Shown one piece after another: positions 26,101 to 36,325 of a stretch of DNA of 64,000 nucleotides. Positions within the stretch are counted from its first letter, which is position 1. Every line of letters starts with the position of its first letter. Where the stretch lies: contig OX637630.1 of NCBI GenBank assembly GCA_951802195.1, positions 620,001-684,000 of the forward strand, given 5' to 3'. Both the position numbers and the translations under genes were made by a program. The stretch comes from Tausonia pullulans (lineage: Eukaryota > Basidiomycota > Tremellomycetes > Cystofilobasidiales > Mrakiaceae). A model generated the notes under the pieces. That model worked only from the letters and a program-made list of their open reading frames with translations. It was not told the origin of the DNA and searched no databases.

Positions 26101-27099
26101 TGTCGTCGTCGTCGTAACTGACATTTCCAGTATCAGAGCAGTCCCGAAGGACCCCTCTTGATGGAATGGGCTCGAGGGTAGGTATGTCGGCGCGATTGTC
26201 CGCAGTTGAGGAGGAGACTGGGGTGGATGAAGAGGTCGTAGCCGCCGGCAAAGTCGCTTCCCTTTCGCGCTTGTCACCGCTGGACGGAGCAGCTGACGCC
26301 GCCTTATCGGGAGCCGAAGCATCTTCCACTAGCTGCTTTTGCTTCAAGAACGCTTTGTAGTACCTTCCGCCAGGAGCGGTCGCCGCGAGGGCGTGGGCGA
26401 GAACGGGTTGATAGTCGGCGAACCACAGATCATTCGACTCGAGCATTCCGCCTGTGGTGGTGGTTGTGGTGACTTTAGTTGCGGCCGGGGATTTGACTGT
26501 GGAATTGCCCTTGGCTGCGGTGCGGGGTGGTGTGATGGAGGAGGGTACTTGCGGAGTAGATGGGCGCGAGGTCGTGTCGCTGCGGGCGATGCCGATGGAC
26601 GAGGACGAGTAGGTAGACTTCGAACCCTGCGGTTTGTCATTGTCCGAATCGCGCTCGCGTGGCTCGGGTAGTAGGAAGCCACGCAGGATCGAAGCGACCA
26701 GGTGGTCTGCTACAGAAGAGGAGCTCTATGCGAGTAAAAATGGAGATGGAGGAAGAGGAGGGGGCGAAGCGAGACGCGTCTGTCAGCAACCAGCAGATCG
26801 CGAGGACCGTCATGTGGCGGGTCGGTCGCCAGACTCACGCCGGCGATTTCTTCTCGAATAAAGCCGTAGTATTGGTTGAGTAGAAGGCGAGGGGCCCCGT
26901 TGAGGACTTCGACGACCGCCAACGACTCTTCGGGAGAGAGGAACTTCTGGGCGCGAGCCATTGCCTCGAAGACCCTGGTCGCGGTCTCGCCCTCGGCCTC
27001 GAGCAGGGTCGGATGCTTCCGCTCGTAGATATCTCGGAAGACGGGAGCGTTGATAAAGGGCATATCTAGGTTGTTTGGACTGGAGAATCCGTCGCCCAT
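23122..27099 (-). CDS. F-box protein with leucine-rich-like repeats and Gly-Ala repeat tail
   Basis: Probable substrate adaptor of an SCF ubiquitin ligase. The start at 27099 gives MGDGFSSPNNLDMPFINAPV and NQYYGFIREEIAG. A GTGAGT intron leads to DHLVASILRGFLLPEPRERD, a Ser/Thr-rich region and a PEPIPEPIPKPIF repeat. The F-box begins at MSFMSLPDDVLVCIGDFLSK and continues to YSSLCRSLYALCRREVWRWL. Downstream exons carry Leu-rich blocks: TGLTIWRFALCSVDSLSDLR, LWNPRPRLHLEDGFRDEDWF, TDLELFITDWIRPSLIETIT and LARLQHLQSLRINHSVALQH. The end depends on the last acceptor. With the one at 23415 the protein continues WEDMSDVFGGFPLGPLGLLN into about 20 Gly-Ala pairs and stops at 23122. With the one at 23445 it ends VVDLDA at 23425. 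No exact family beyond F-box could be named. Confidence 0.75.
23176..23310. repeat. hexanucleotide microsatellite coding Gly-Ala repeats
   Basis: About 22 near-perfect tandem copies of ACCAGC. All three minus-strand frames are open through it (Gly-Ala, Leu-Val and Cys-Trp dipeptides); the Gly-Ala frame continues the F-box gene. Near-perfect identity implies recent expansion and likely length polymorphism between strains. Confidence 0.95.
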
Positions 27100-27496
27100 C
27101 TTGTGAGGGAAGCGATAGAGGGATGATGACAGTTGAAGGTGGAGGCAGGGAAGGTAGGCTCGTGCAGCCCCCCAGAAGCTTCGCTCTTCGCCGACGACTG
27201 GCCTGCCTAGCAACTGGACACCTCACCGTTGTTGCTCATTGTTCGTTCTGCAGAGATAGGTGTAGAGTATATGGGTGTGGTAATGATCACCGACAAGCTG
27301 ACTGGATGAGGATCGTCCTCAGCACGAGCCAACCGGCGGGCGCCTTGTTTTGTCTCAGGCTCGCTCTTTCGCCTACGCCTTGGAGGGTTCTAAGGAGTCA
27401 TGCATGAAAATATTCGCTATCTGTGGAAAGAGAAGAAAAGAAGGAGTAGAGAGAGCCATCGTCCGTTGATGCAAAAGAGCGACGCAACCTTCCAGA
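27100..27496. promoter_or_regulatory. F-box gene upstream region / VMA2 3' side
   Basis: 397 bp between two minus-strand genes. No gene or strong motif is seen. It should contain the promoter of the F-box gene and the VMA2 3' end. Confidence 0.4.
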
Positions 27497-29982
27497 TTAC
27501 GCGTCGATAAGCTTGCCCTCCTCGGCGTCCTTTGAGGAGTCCCGGGTGTCCTTATTGCCCGCCTTGGATCCGGCCTTGCGCGTGTAGTACTCGGCCATGA
27601 TCTTGGGCGAAATGCGGTTGAGCGACTCCTTGGGGAACTTGCGCAGAAGCTCCCAGGCGAGGTCGAGCGAGTCGAAGATGGACCGGTTCTCGTAGGCGCC
27701 TGTAAATCAACAGGGCAGTCGGAATTTTCAATAAAACGCCAAAATAATCAATGAAGGCTTGAAAACGCACCTTGGCCGACAAAGTCCTTCTCGAAACGGG
27801 CGAGGAACTCGAGCGCGAGCTTATCGTCAGGGCTGAGGGCTTCCTCTCCAACGACGGCCTTCATTGCCGCGGCGTCACGACCGATGGCGTACTTAGCGTA
27901 GAGCTGGTTCGAGACGTCGCCGTGGTCGTTCCGGGTGAGCTTCTCGCCGATGGCCGACTTCATCAGTCGCGAGAGCGACGGGAGGACGTTAATGGGGGGG
28001 TAAATTTGACGGTTGTAGAGCTGAGAGGGGGAAGGGAAGGTAGAGGCGAGGGCGATGTTAGGAAGAAGGGTTCAAGCTCTCTCTCTCGCTCTCGAGCAAC
28101 ATACCTGACGATCAATGAAGATCTGGCCCTCCGTGATGTAGCCCGTAAGATCAGGAATCGGGTGGGTGATGTCTAGAGGATGAGCAAGAAAATGATCAGA
28201 GGCCTGGTGAGCGAGACAGAGGCAAGAGGAAGGAAGCTGGTCGCACCGTCGTTGGGCATGGTAAGAATCGGGATCTGCGTGATAGATCCGTTGCGGCCCT
28301 CGACACGACCAGCGCGCTCGTAGATGGTCGACAAGTCCGTGTACATGTATCCTGAGAGATTGTGGGCACTGATCAGAGTCAGCGAGCGAAACAGGACGTG
28401 TCTTGAGACACTGATGCAAACGCACCGGGGTAACCACGCCGACCGGGAACCTCCTCACGTGCCGCCGAAACCTCACGGAGAGCGTCGGCGTAGGACGACA
28501 TGTCGGTAAGGATCGTGAGGACGTGCTTTTCGAGCTGGTACGCGTAGTATTCGGCCGTGGTGAGCGCGAGACGGGGGGTGATGATGCGCTCGATACTGTA
28601 AGATACAAACGTCGTCAATCCCTCAGCTTTTCAGCTCAACGCAGACGCAGCAGAAGAGGTGGACGACGCACGTGGGGTCGTTGGCAAGGTTGAGGAAAAG
28701 CGTAACACGGTCGAGCGATCCGTTCTCCTCGAAGTCCTGCTTGAAGAACCGGGCGGTCTCCATGTTGACTCCCATCGCGGCGAAGACGATCGAGAAGTTG
28801 TCCTCGTGGCCGTCGTGGACACCCTTGGTGGCTCCCGGCCGCTTGACGAGGCCGGCCTGGCGACAGATCTGGGCGGCGATCTGAGTGGGTGATCGATGGT
28901 CGACGCGAGGCGGAGGGCAACGTCAATCGGCGGGTTCAGGAGAGGCGCGAGCGGTCGCGATGCGCTTGGAGCAGACCAAGCAGCAACAAATCGAGACGCA
29001 CCTGGTTGTGAGGGAGACCGGAAGCGGAGAAGATGGGGATCTTCTGACCACGAGCGATAGAATTCATGGTGTCGATGGTGGAGATACCCGTCTGAATCAT
29101 CTCCTCAGGGTAGATGCGCGAGTAGGGGTTGATAGGGGATCCTGAGGGAGCGAGCGCGGCGTCAGCTTCAGGCTCTCGCACTGCACACGCTTTCTCGCTT
29201 GCTCCAGGGTCTCTCACCATTGATGTCGAGGTAGTCCTCAGCAAAGACCTTGGGTCCCTTATCGATGGGGTTTCCAGATCCGTTGCTGGAGGCGTGCAGG
29301 TTCAAGGAGTGAGAGCGCGATCGAGGCCAGGGGGGCACGAAGTACGTCTAAGCGTCAGCGAAGCTAGAGCTGGGGCTCGTCATGGTACCGGTTCGACTGA
29401 CAAGATACGGCCAAGCATATCCTCCGAGACGGCGAGCTTCATGGCCGAGCCAGAGAATTCGATGTGGGTCGCCTTGACGTCGACGCCGGACGTGCCCTCA
29501 AAGACCTGGACGATCGCCTTCTTGCCACTGACCTCAAGGACCTGACCGCCGCGCTTGGTGCCGTCCGGAAGAGTGAGGGAGACAATCTCATTGTACGAGG
29601 CAAACTGGGGGGCGAGCTCGAAGTGTCAGCGGCAGAATTCGACCAGAAGAGCGAAACGGGCAGAGAGGAGAGGGGAGGGGAAGGCGAGCGGAGAGCGCCG
29701 AGGGCTGACCTTGACGTTGTCGAGGACGACGAGGGGACCATTGATGGCGCTGACGGTCCGGTAGTCTGTCCGAGGCTCGATGTTGTACTGTTTAACGGCG
29801 GCAGCCTGGAGGGGAGAGGCGCAGGGCGACGGACGTCGAGAGAGGGGCAGGGGATGGGCGAGAGAGGAGGGTCCGAGGGAGAGGGTCAGCTCTCAGGCTC
29901 TCCCTCGAGCCTGACCTCATCGGGGGGGCCATACTGCGTTGATCTCGAACGCCTCGCGCTGGGAGATGCCGGGGGGCGACAT
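27497..29982 (-). CDS. VMA2: V-type proton ATPase subunit B
   Basis: Non-catalytic nucleotide-binding subunit of the V1 hexamer that drives vacuole and endosome acidification. Exon 1 ([16 protein letters not shown] from 29982) is joined to [20 protein letters not shown], then [20 protein letters not shown] and [20 protein letters not shown]. Family blocks follow in order: [152 protein letters not shown], and [19 protein letters not shown]. It ends EEGKLIDA. About ten GT-AG introns are seen. No intein or other insertion interrupts the conserved blocks. Length, about 510 residues, fits the family and identity is secure. Confidence 0.95.
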
Positions 29983-30861
29983 GCTAGTGGGTGAGAGGCG
30001 GGAGGGATGAGGCGGGAAGGGACGGGTTGATGGTTGAGGGGAAGATGCGATCCTGGCCTGGCTTCCCCTTCGCCGCCTTCCCCTCCGCGAGAACGCGCAC
30101 CGTTGCCGTGTGGACGCGAGCTTGAGTGTGCCGTCGTCACCACCCGGCCGATTTGCATATCTCTTTCATGCGGATGGCTCATGAAGTCATGTGCAGTGTT
30201 TCAGCTTATTATGAAAAGGAGGGCTTGGCCGACTGAAAGGCCGCCAGGTCCATCGTATGCGCAATGGATTGTCTTCATCCTGAGCGTGCTGAACTAGATG
30301 TCGCGATCTGTCGCTGCCTCTGTCTTCTAAGGCTCTACCCTGTTTCAGGCACGCTCTATCTTGCTTCATTTATGTGTGCGATAGAGGACAGCGGCGAGTT
30401 GATGCAGGCATGCATGTGGCGAGTGGGCGCTCCGGGCCCGATGTTCAAAATTGCAGCGTCTTTCGGAACAACCTGACGGTAGCTGTGACTTCCAGCACGT
30501 CCTCAAGCGAGCTTCGAGCTCTCAGAAGGACGCCGGAGCTACGTTGGCGCAGAGGGACAGGAACAAGATCGGTCTGGGTGAGGTCGGTGCGCTAGGTTTG
30601 GTCGTCCGCTTTCTCCCGCCCTTTGCAGCCCTCTTAAATCCCATCTCTCGCTGAGATAGTCCTCTGTGCTATGTATATGTGCATTTCCATACCATTGTAG
30701 GTTTGAAAGGGGGTGAGCAGACCAAGAACCGTTGTCGACCGGAATTTGGACCGGACAGGCGCGGTCTCGCGCGAGGCCAGGAAGCTGGCGTGAAGGTCGC
30801 TGGAAGGTTTGGACTCCAACGACCACCTTCCCTTCCCGTCCCATTCGACTCCTCCCCCGCC
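29983..30861. promoter_or_regulatory. VMA2-BRX1 divergent intergenic region
   Basis: 879 bp between divergent start codons. No gene is supported. It is AT-richer around 30150-30460 and 30640-30720, then GC- and pyrimidine-rich next to BRX1. The BRX1 start codon has good context (CGCCATGGC). Confidence 0.5.
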
Positions 30862-32113
30862 ATGGCCTCCCTTGCCAAGTCTGCTTCCAAGCTCAACGCC
30901 AAGCGGCGAAAGTCCGAGGTCGAGGACGATGAGACCGACCTTCCCGAGGTCTCGATCAAGCAGCATGTCAAGCGGCGTAAGGACAAGGTGCGCGCGTGTT
31001 CAAGCCGGCCTTTCGTCGCTTCTTCTCCTCCTTCGGTCGCGACCGGAGAGGGGAGAGGAGACTAGGAAGATTGCAGCCGGCTCTATTTCTCTAGTATCAG
31101 ACGCTTGACTGATCACTTGCCGCCGTTGTCTTTCAGGTCCTCCTCCTCAGTTCCCGTGGTGTCACCATGCGCATGCGACACCTCATGTCGGACCTCGAGG
31201 CTCTCTTCCCTCACTTCAAGAAGGGTGAGTCCGACCCGTTTGTCGTCAAACTTCTCCACAGAATGCTGTCTCATCGCAACTTCTGGCACAGACGCCAAGC
31301 TCGACTCGAAGCATTCCCTGCATCTTCTCAACGAGCTCGCCGACCTCCACTCTTGCAACAACACGCTCTACTTTGAGGCCCGCCGGCACGAGGACCTCTA
31401 CCTCTGGGCCTCAAAGTCGCCCAATGGACCGAGCGTCAAGATGCACGTCCAGAACGTGCACACGATGGATGAGCTCAAAATGACGGGCAACTGCCTCAAG
31501 GGCTCACGAGGCATCGTCACCTTCGACGGCGGCTTCGACACCAAGCCTGAGTGGCGGCTGCTCAAGGAGATGTTTACCCACGTAAGTCATCGCTCGTCGA
31601 GAGATGCATCAAAGCAGGCGCTCCTTGCGTCTCGTCGACATCTTACTCTTAATGCTTTAGGATCTTCCTGTCGGTCCTCTTGACTGACCTTCATTCTTTC
31701 TCCCCCCCTCCCCTTTGCAGATGTTCTCGGTCCCCAAGACATCGCGCCGGACAAAGCCCTTCATCGACCACATCATCTCCTTCTCCATTCTTGACAACAA
31801 GATTTGGTTCCGGAATTTCCAGATCGTCGAGAAGGACCCGCTCGTTCCCCAAGGCCCGCCGCAGACCTCGCTCGTCGAAATCGGCCCTCGCTTCGTTATG
31901 ACGCCGATCCGAATCTTCGAGGGTTCCTTCTCTGGAGCGACCGTGTTTGAGAACGGCGAGTTCATCACACCCGCGGCTGTCCGAGCCAACCTCAAGCGTG
32001 AGGCGGGAGGCAAATACCGAGACAGGAAGGAGGCCGAGATCGACAAGGATGCCAGGCGCCAGGCCCAGAGACTCGAGGAGGACGAGCTTGCTGTTGGCAA
32101 GGTCTTCGCTTAG
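30862..32113 (+). CDS. BRX1: ribosome biogenesis protein BRX1
   Basis: Brix-domain protein required for 60S subunit assembly in the nucleolus. Four exons: MASLAKSASKLNAKRRKSEV to RRKDKV; VLLLSSRGVTMRMRHLMSDL to FPHFKK; DAKLDSKHSLHLLNELADLH to EMFTH; and MFSVPKTSRRTKPFIDHIIS to the stop at 32113. The Brix core is clear: SRGVTMRMRHLMSDLEALFP, LYFEARRHEDLYLWASKSPN, VHTMDELKMTGNCLKGSRGI, ILDNKIWFRNFQIVEK and VEIGPRFVMTPIRIFEGSFS. The basic N-terminus looks like a nuclear or nucleolar signal. Length and domain order match the family. It is divergent from VMA2 and followed in tandem by RNASEH2B. Confidence 0.94.
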
Positions 32114-32444
32114 AGGAGGAGTGGGGGAGGGATCTCGTTCCGTGTACCATGACTTTACCCACAGCCATCTGAGAGACTAAGGGTGACATCTTGCAAGAAG
32201 TCTTCGGTGCCCATCGTTTCGTCGACAGCTGCGAACATCCCATATCCCTCTTAACAATAGCGCTAGCTGTAAATACTTGAAAGGCCTTCTGTACTGTGGC
32301 GCGACAACGACGGCGCAGTCTCGCATTTTCAGACGCGCCAGGCCGTGTGATCTTTTGGGCGGGCGTACACGCGACGCGTCTCGAGGCTCGTCGTCCATAG
32401 ACTCTTCGCGTCCTCCTTCGACCCTCAGCGTTCAAACCTCCGCC
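32114..32444. promoter_or_regulatory. BRX1 3' side and RNASEH2B promoter
   Basis: 331 bp between two plus-strand genes. Sequence just before the RNASEH2B start is C/T-rich with CGCCATGGC context. No other feature is seen. Confidence 0.4.
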
Positions 32445-33748
32445 ATGGCGTCCACAAGCCTTGCTGTTCTCCCCAACGGTGATTCCTTACCACGAATTTC
32501 AACATCCGATTCTGACTGACCTGGCGACACCAGAGCTCCTTGCCTCTTCCTCGTCTCATCGCTTCTTGCGGCTCCCTCATCCTCGGACCGGCCTTCCCTC
32601 GCTCTACTTGCCCGTCTTGATCCCCGGCGCGCCTCTCCAGATCCTTGAGATCCAGACAATTCGGCCAGATGAAGAGCGCTCCTGGTTTCTTGGGGATAGC
32701 GTTGTTCAAGGTGCGTCCGAGCAGCTCTCGCTTCCTCTCTCACAAAGACTCTCGGGCGCGCGTCTTTTCGCTCTTTTGTTCAGACATTCACTGACTTACC
32801 TTCTTTGGTGCCCTAACGCTAGATGGCAAGATCCTTTTATTCACCCCAATAGATCCCGTCTTTCTTCTTCTCCCCGTTGTTGAGGCCACAACCGGCAACC
32901 CATCCCGGTTCCTCCTCCTTGACCACATCTTCAGCACGGCTCAGTCACACGCGTCATACAAGCTTCCGCGGGCGTTCCCGGCTCCTGATGTCAAGGGAAA
33001 GAAGCGGGAGGTCGAGGAGGTCGAAGAAGTTGGTCTAGAGACGGATGACGTCCTGCGTCTGGGGGAGCTCGAAGGTGTTGAGCGAGCACTGCGACGCGTC
33101 TGCGACGTGAAGGGTGCGTCGCGTCGTCGCATCATCCCTCTTCCTTGAGTCAAGCTAACATGTGGGCATATCCAGAAATCGCCGAGGGTATGACAGCCTA
33201 CCGACTATCTCTGCCGAAGACGCTAGCCTACCTCCGCAAGAAGGCCGCTCGTCTCGCCCAGCCGGGAACCTTCACCCGCTTCCCATCGTTGGCACGGGGG
33301 CTGGCCAAGGACGGCCTCGTCGAGTTGGGCGAGCCATCGCCGGCTTTGGACGCAGTCAAGAATGGTGAGTTGCCGCGGATCTCCTGTTAGCAGAACAATC
33401 TACCCGGCTGACCTTCGCTCCTTCTCTCGATCAGAGGCCCGTCTCGCCCAAGCCCTCCTCCTCCTCCAGCCATATCTATCCACCACTATTTACGAGGAAA
33501 TCAGCAAATCCCTCGGTCCCTTTCCACTTTTGAGCGCCCACCAAGCCTCTCTCTTTGCCCAGCTCGCGCCTCTTCCGGAGATTAAACCGGCGAAAGCCAA
33601 GGAGGATCCGAAGAAGCGTAAGACTGCGAGCAGCCAGGGCGTGGCCAAGCTGGCAAAGGTCGATACAAAGGGAATGGCCAAGCTCGATGGTTTCTTCAAG
33701 AAGAAGCCGAAGATTGAAGAGTCAGCGGCGGGGAAGGCAAAGGCTTGA
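32445..33748 (+). CDS. RNASEH2B: ribonuclease H2 subunit B
   Basis: Non-catalytic subunit of the RNase H2 trimer, which removes ribonucleotides from genomic DNA and resolves RNA:DNA hybrids. Exon 1 is short (MASTSLAVLPN) with a GTGATT donor. The next reads FLRLPHPRTGLPSLYLPVLI, ILEIQTIRPDEERSWFLGDS. Then comes the family hallmark DGKILLFTPIDPVFLLLPVV, with FLLLDHIFSTAQSHA. The helical C-terminal half includes AYRLSLPKTLAYLRKKAARL and ALLLLQPYLSTTIYEEISKS. The C-terminus has a PCNA-interaction-like box (KLDGFFKKKPK), as in human RNASEH2B. Five exons. The sequence is divergent but the order and hallmark motif fit well. Confidence 0.85.
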
Positions 33749-34727
33749 AATGTTTATTTTGACGGCGCCTCATCGGCGCGGTTTCTCTGTTTTGCATCTT
33801 CACAGATTGTACTGTGCTTTATATGTTCGCAACGCTGTCATTTGGTCTCTCAGCAGTATCGAGATATAGAAGGACTAGCCTGCTGATGTGTCATCAAAGA
33901 GCATGGAGAATCGTATCAGCCAGCGCTTATCTTGGCCCGAGATCTGGGAAAGATAACGTGGGGGGAACCGTATTCATTGTGATCTTGGCCGGTTGGATTG
34001 AGTGCTAGATATTTGGGTCCATTTTCAAAAGCTGTGTTCTCGGCGGGTCAACAAGGGCGTGAGACAAGGTGAGAGCTTCTCCCGCTTCTTTTTTAACGTC
34101 TCGTTGCTGAACTGGACAGCTCGCCATTCTTCAGCAAGCGCACCACTCGAAAACACCCTACTCGCTGATGATTCGTCTGCGCTCCTCGTCCTTTGGGGAG
34201 TGAGTGTCCTTGAGGTTTACAAGTTGGCTCATTCCTCCTTGCCTCAAGGCTCAGCCTGGCTGTAAAATTCGCAATCCACTCTAAGCCACCTCGTCCTCCT
34301 CCTCGCTCCCTTGGCTTGTGATCAACTTGTTCGGTAATTTCCATCTGCTTCGTCAATCGTGACTCGCTCTAAGCAAGGCTGATGACTCCTCACATTTTAC
34401 CTGCAGAGCCTAACCTCCCTCTCCTCTTTTTCTCTCGTCTGCTTTATCGCCGATGACGTGTGATTGATGATTTCTCTCCATCATGACTCGGCGTTTCCTT
34501 CACTGAATCATTCCATTTTTTTTATTGTCGCACTTGTGTGACAAATTCTTCCCCGCATCTTTAGCCTTTCCTCGTCCGACCTGCCAACATGCCAGTGGGA
34601 TGCTGTGGTGATGATCGGCTGAATAGCACGTCGTCGGCGTTTGAGTTTGAGTCGTTTACTGAGGGTCGTAGCGAAAACTAGCATCAGGAGCACGCACAGA
34701 TGGAAAAATGCTTCGTCATCTCGACGT
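33749..34727. other. AT-richer convergent region
   Basis: Nearly 1 kb between the convergent ends of RNASEH2B and the cyclophilin gene, unusually long and less GC-rich than its surroundings. It contains the possible retroelement relic at 34002-34265. I see no intact gene. Confidence 0.45.
34002..34265 (+). mobile_element. possible LINE reverse-transcriptase relic
   Basis: An 87-codon plus-strand ORF reads KGVRQGESFSRFFFNVSLLN and, 25 residues later, NTLLADDSSALLV. This recalls the non-LTR RT pattern GxRQGxPLSPLLFN followed by (Y/F)ADD, with spacing a little shorter than in intact LINEs. The highly conserved Pro after the RQG block and the aromatic residue before ADD are absent. No endonuclease, poly(A) tail or other RT block is visible nearby. 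Either a small fossil of a fungal LINE or a chance match; the AT-richer local composition mildly favours a fossil. Confidence 0.3.
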
Positions 34728-36111
34728 TTAGAGCTCCTCGCGCACGTGGCTCTTGCCGTCCTCGTCGACCTGGTCCTCAGGGAGCGGGAGCTCGCCAGAG
34801 TCGGCAATCGTGACGTCCTTGACAGGCTTGTCGCCCCGACCCTTGGGGACGTTCTCCATTGCCTTAACCTGTGTGTAGGGTGGAAGTGGAGGGGGAGGCG
34901 GGAATGTCAATGGCTTGAAGAGACGAACTGGAGAGGGCAGAGACGCACGACGTCGAGACCTTCGATGACCTTGCCAAAGACGACGTGCTTGCCGTCGAGC
35001 CAGCTGGTGACGACAGTGCAGATGAAGAACTGAGACCCGTTGGTATCGCGTCCCGAGTTAGCCATCGAAAGCGTGCCAAGACCGGTATGCTTGAGCTTGA
35101 AGTTCTCATCCTGAGAAAAAGAGACAAGCGTCAGGATATCTACGCAAGATGAGCGAGAGCGCGATGACAAACCGGGAACTTGGCGCCGTCTGAAGATAGT
35201 CCGGGGATTTCAGCAATGCACCATCTCCAGGCATTCGAAGCAGAAAATTGTCCCACTCACAGATGGACTTTCCACCACGGCCGTCACCGGAAGTAAAGTC
35301 TCCACCCTGGATCATGAAGTTGGAGATGATGCGGTGGAAAGAGGAACCCTTGTAACCAAAGCCGAGCTCCTTACCGTCCGAGGTGTGACCCCGGGCGAGG
35401 GAGACAAAGTTCTCGACAGTCTTGGGGACGGTCCCTCCGTAGAGACCTGGAGTAGGAGTTAGCCAAGGGCGAAAGGAGATAAGGAAGGAGGTCGATGCTG
35501 ACCCATAGTAACGCGCCCGAGGGGGACTCCTCCGTGCTCAATATCGAAGTATACAATCTGAGAGTGAGCAAGCAAACGTCAGGCGAGGGCGAGGCGACAG
35601 ATGAATAGACAGCAGTGGGAGGAAACGAGATGCGAGCGCGACGCGAATAGAAGAGCAACGGGTCTGATGAGAGCGCAGAGCGTCCCAAAAGCCACCTGAA
35701 TTCAACTCTGGAACGGTCGATTCGCGGTGTCCTGAAAGCAGGCAGGTTTGTGGGGTGGCTTCAGAGGAGCGAGCTTGGGCCAGCTAGCGACACGTTGACG
35801 ACCGAGGAGGGATGAGCGCGGTCAAGCCCGCCGCCTTCCATCGACGGTTCGCGGTGTCGTTCTCGCTGTCTGAAAAAGCAGAAGATTCTGAAAAAGCAGA
35901 AGACCTCCATTTGCGACTCGAACGGCTGAGACAGTCCCAACACCGGGCGGATTGCGCAGAGAGAGAGAGAGAGAAAGCATGCAAGGTCTGGGAGGACAGG
36001 ACGGACGTTGGTGATTCTCGGGCCCTTGGCTGCCTCGACGGGGGTCGTGCCAGACATGAAGAAGATGGCGATGGCGGCAAGAAGGCCGAGGAGGGTGATG
36101 TTGCGGAGCAT
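34728..36111 (-). CDS. ER peptidyl-prolyl cis-trans isomerase (cyclophilin B type)
   Basis: Secretory-pathway cyclophilin assisting protein folding. The start at 36111 gives a signal peptide, [20 protein letters not shown], then [15 protein letters not shown]. The cyclophilin fold follows: [89 protein letters not shown]. Catalytic-site residues of the FHR...Q, M.N and QFF.....W..G.H.VFG type are all present. The C-terminus is HVREEL, a variant of the KDEL/HDEL retention signal. Residues YGAKFP are encoded by a 17-nt microexon at 35173-35189. An alternative in-frame start at 36180 would bury the signal peptide, so 36111 is preferred. It is divergent from COY1 with 214 bp between starts. Confidence 0.92.
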
Positions 36112-36325
36112 ATCGGGAGTGAAGAATTGGTCCAGAATGACGGGCAAAATGGACGACGATGGTGGTTGGGAGGAAGACAAGAAGACCAGTGGGGCTGCCA
36201 GCGGAGGCGAAGGCGGCTGGCTTAACGCCGTGGGTTTGAGGCGGGCGGCGGGCGTTCAGCGGGTCTCAAGGCGGTCCCCCCGCAGCGTCCCGCCGCTCGC
36301 TTCCAACAACCATCACTCGCTCACG
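36112..36325. promoter_or_regulatory. cyclophilin-COY1 divergent promoter
   Basis: 214 bp shared by an ER cyclophilin (minus) and a Golgi coiled-coil protein (plus). No TATA-like motif is evident. Both products act in the secretory pathway, but shared control is only an inference from spacing. Confidence 0.5.

Noticed and set aside
27497-29982. Intein in the V-ATPase gene
   Set aside because: Inteins are known in the fungal catalytic subunit VMA1; this is subunit B, and all conserved blocks are continuous across ordinary introns.
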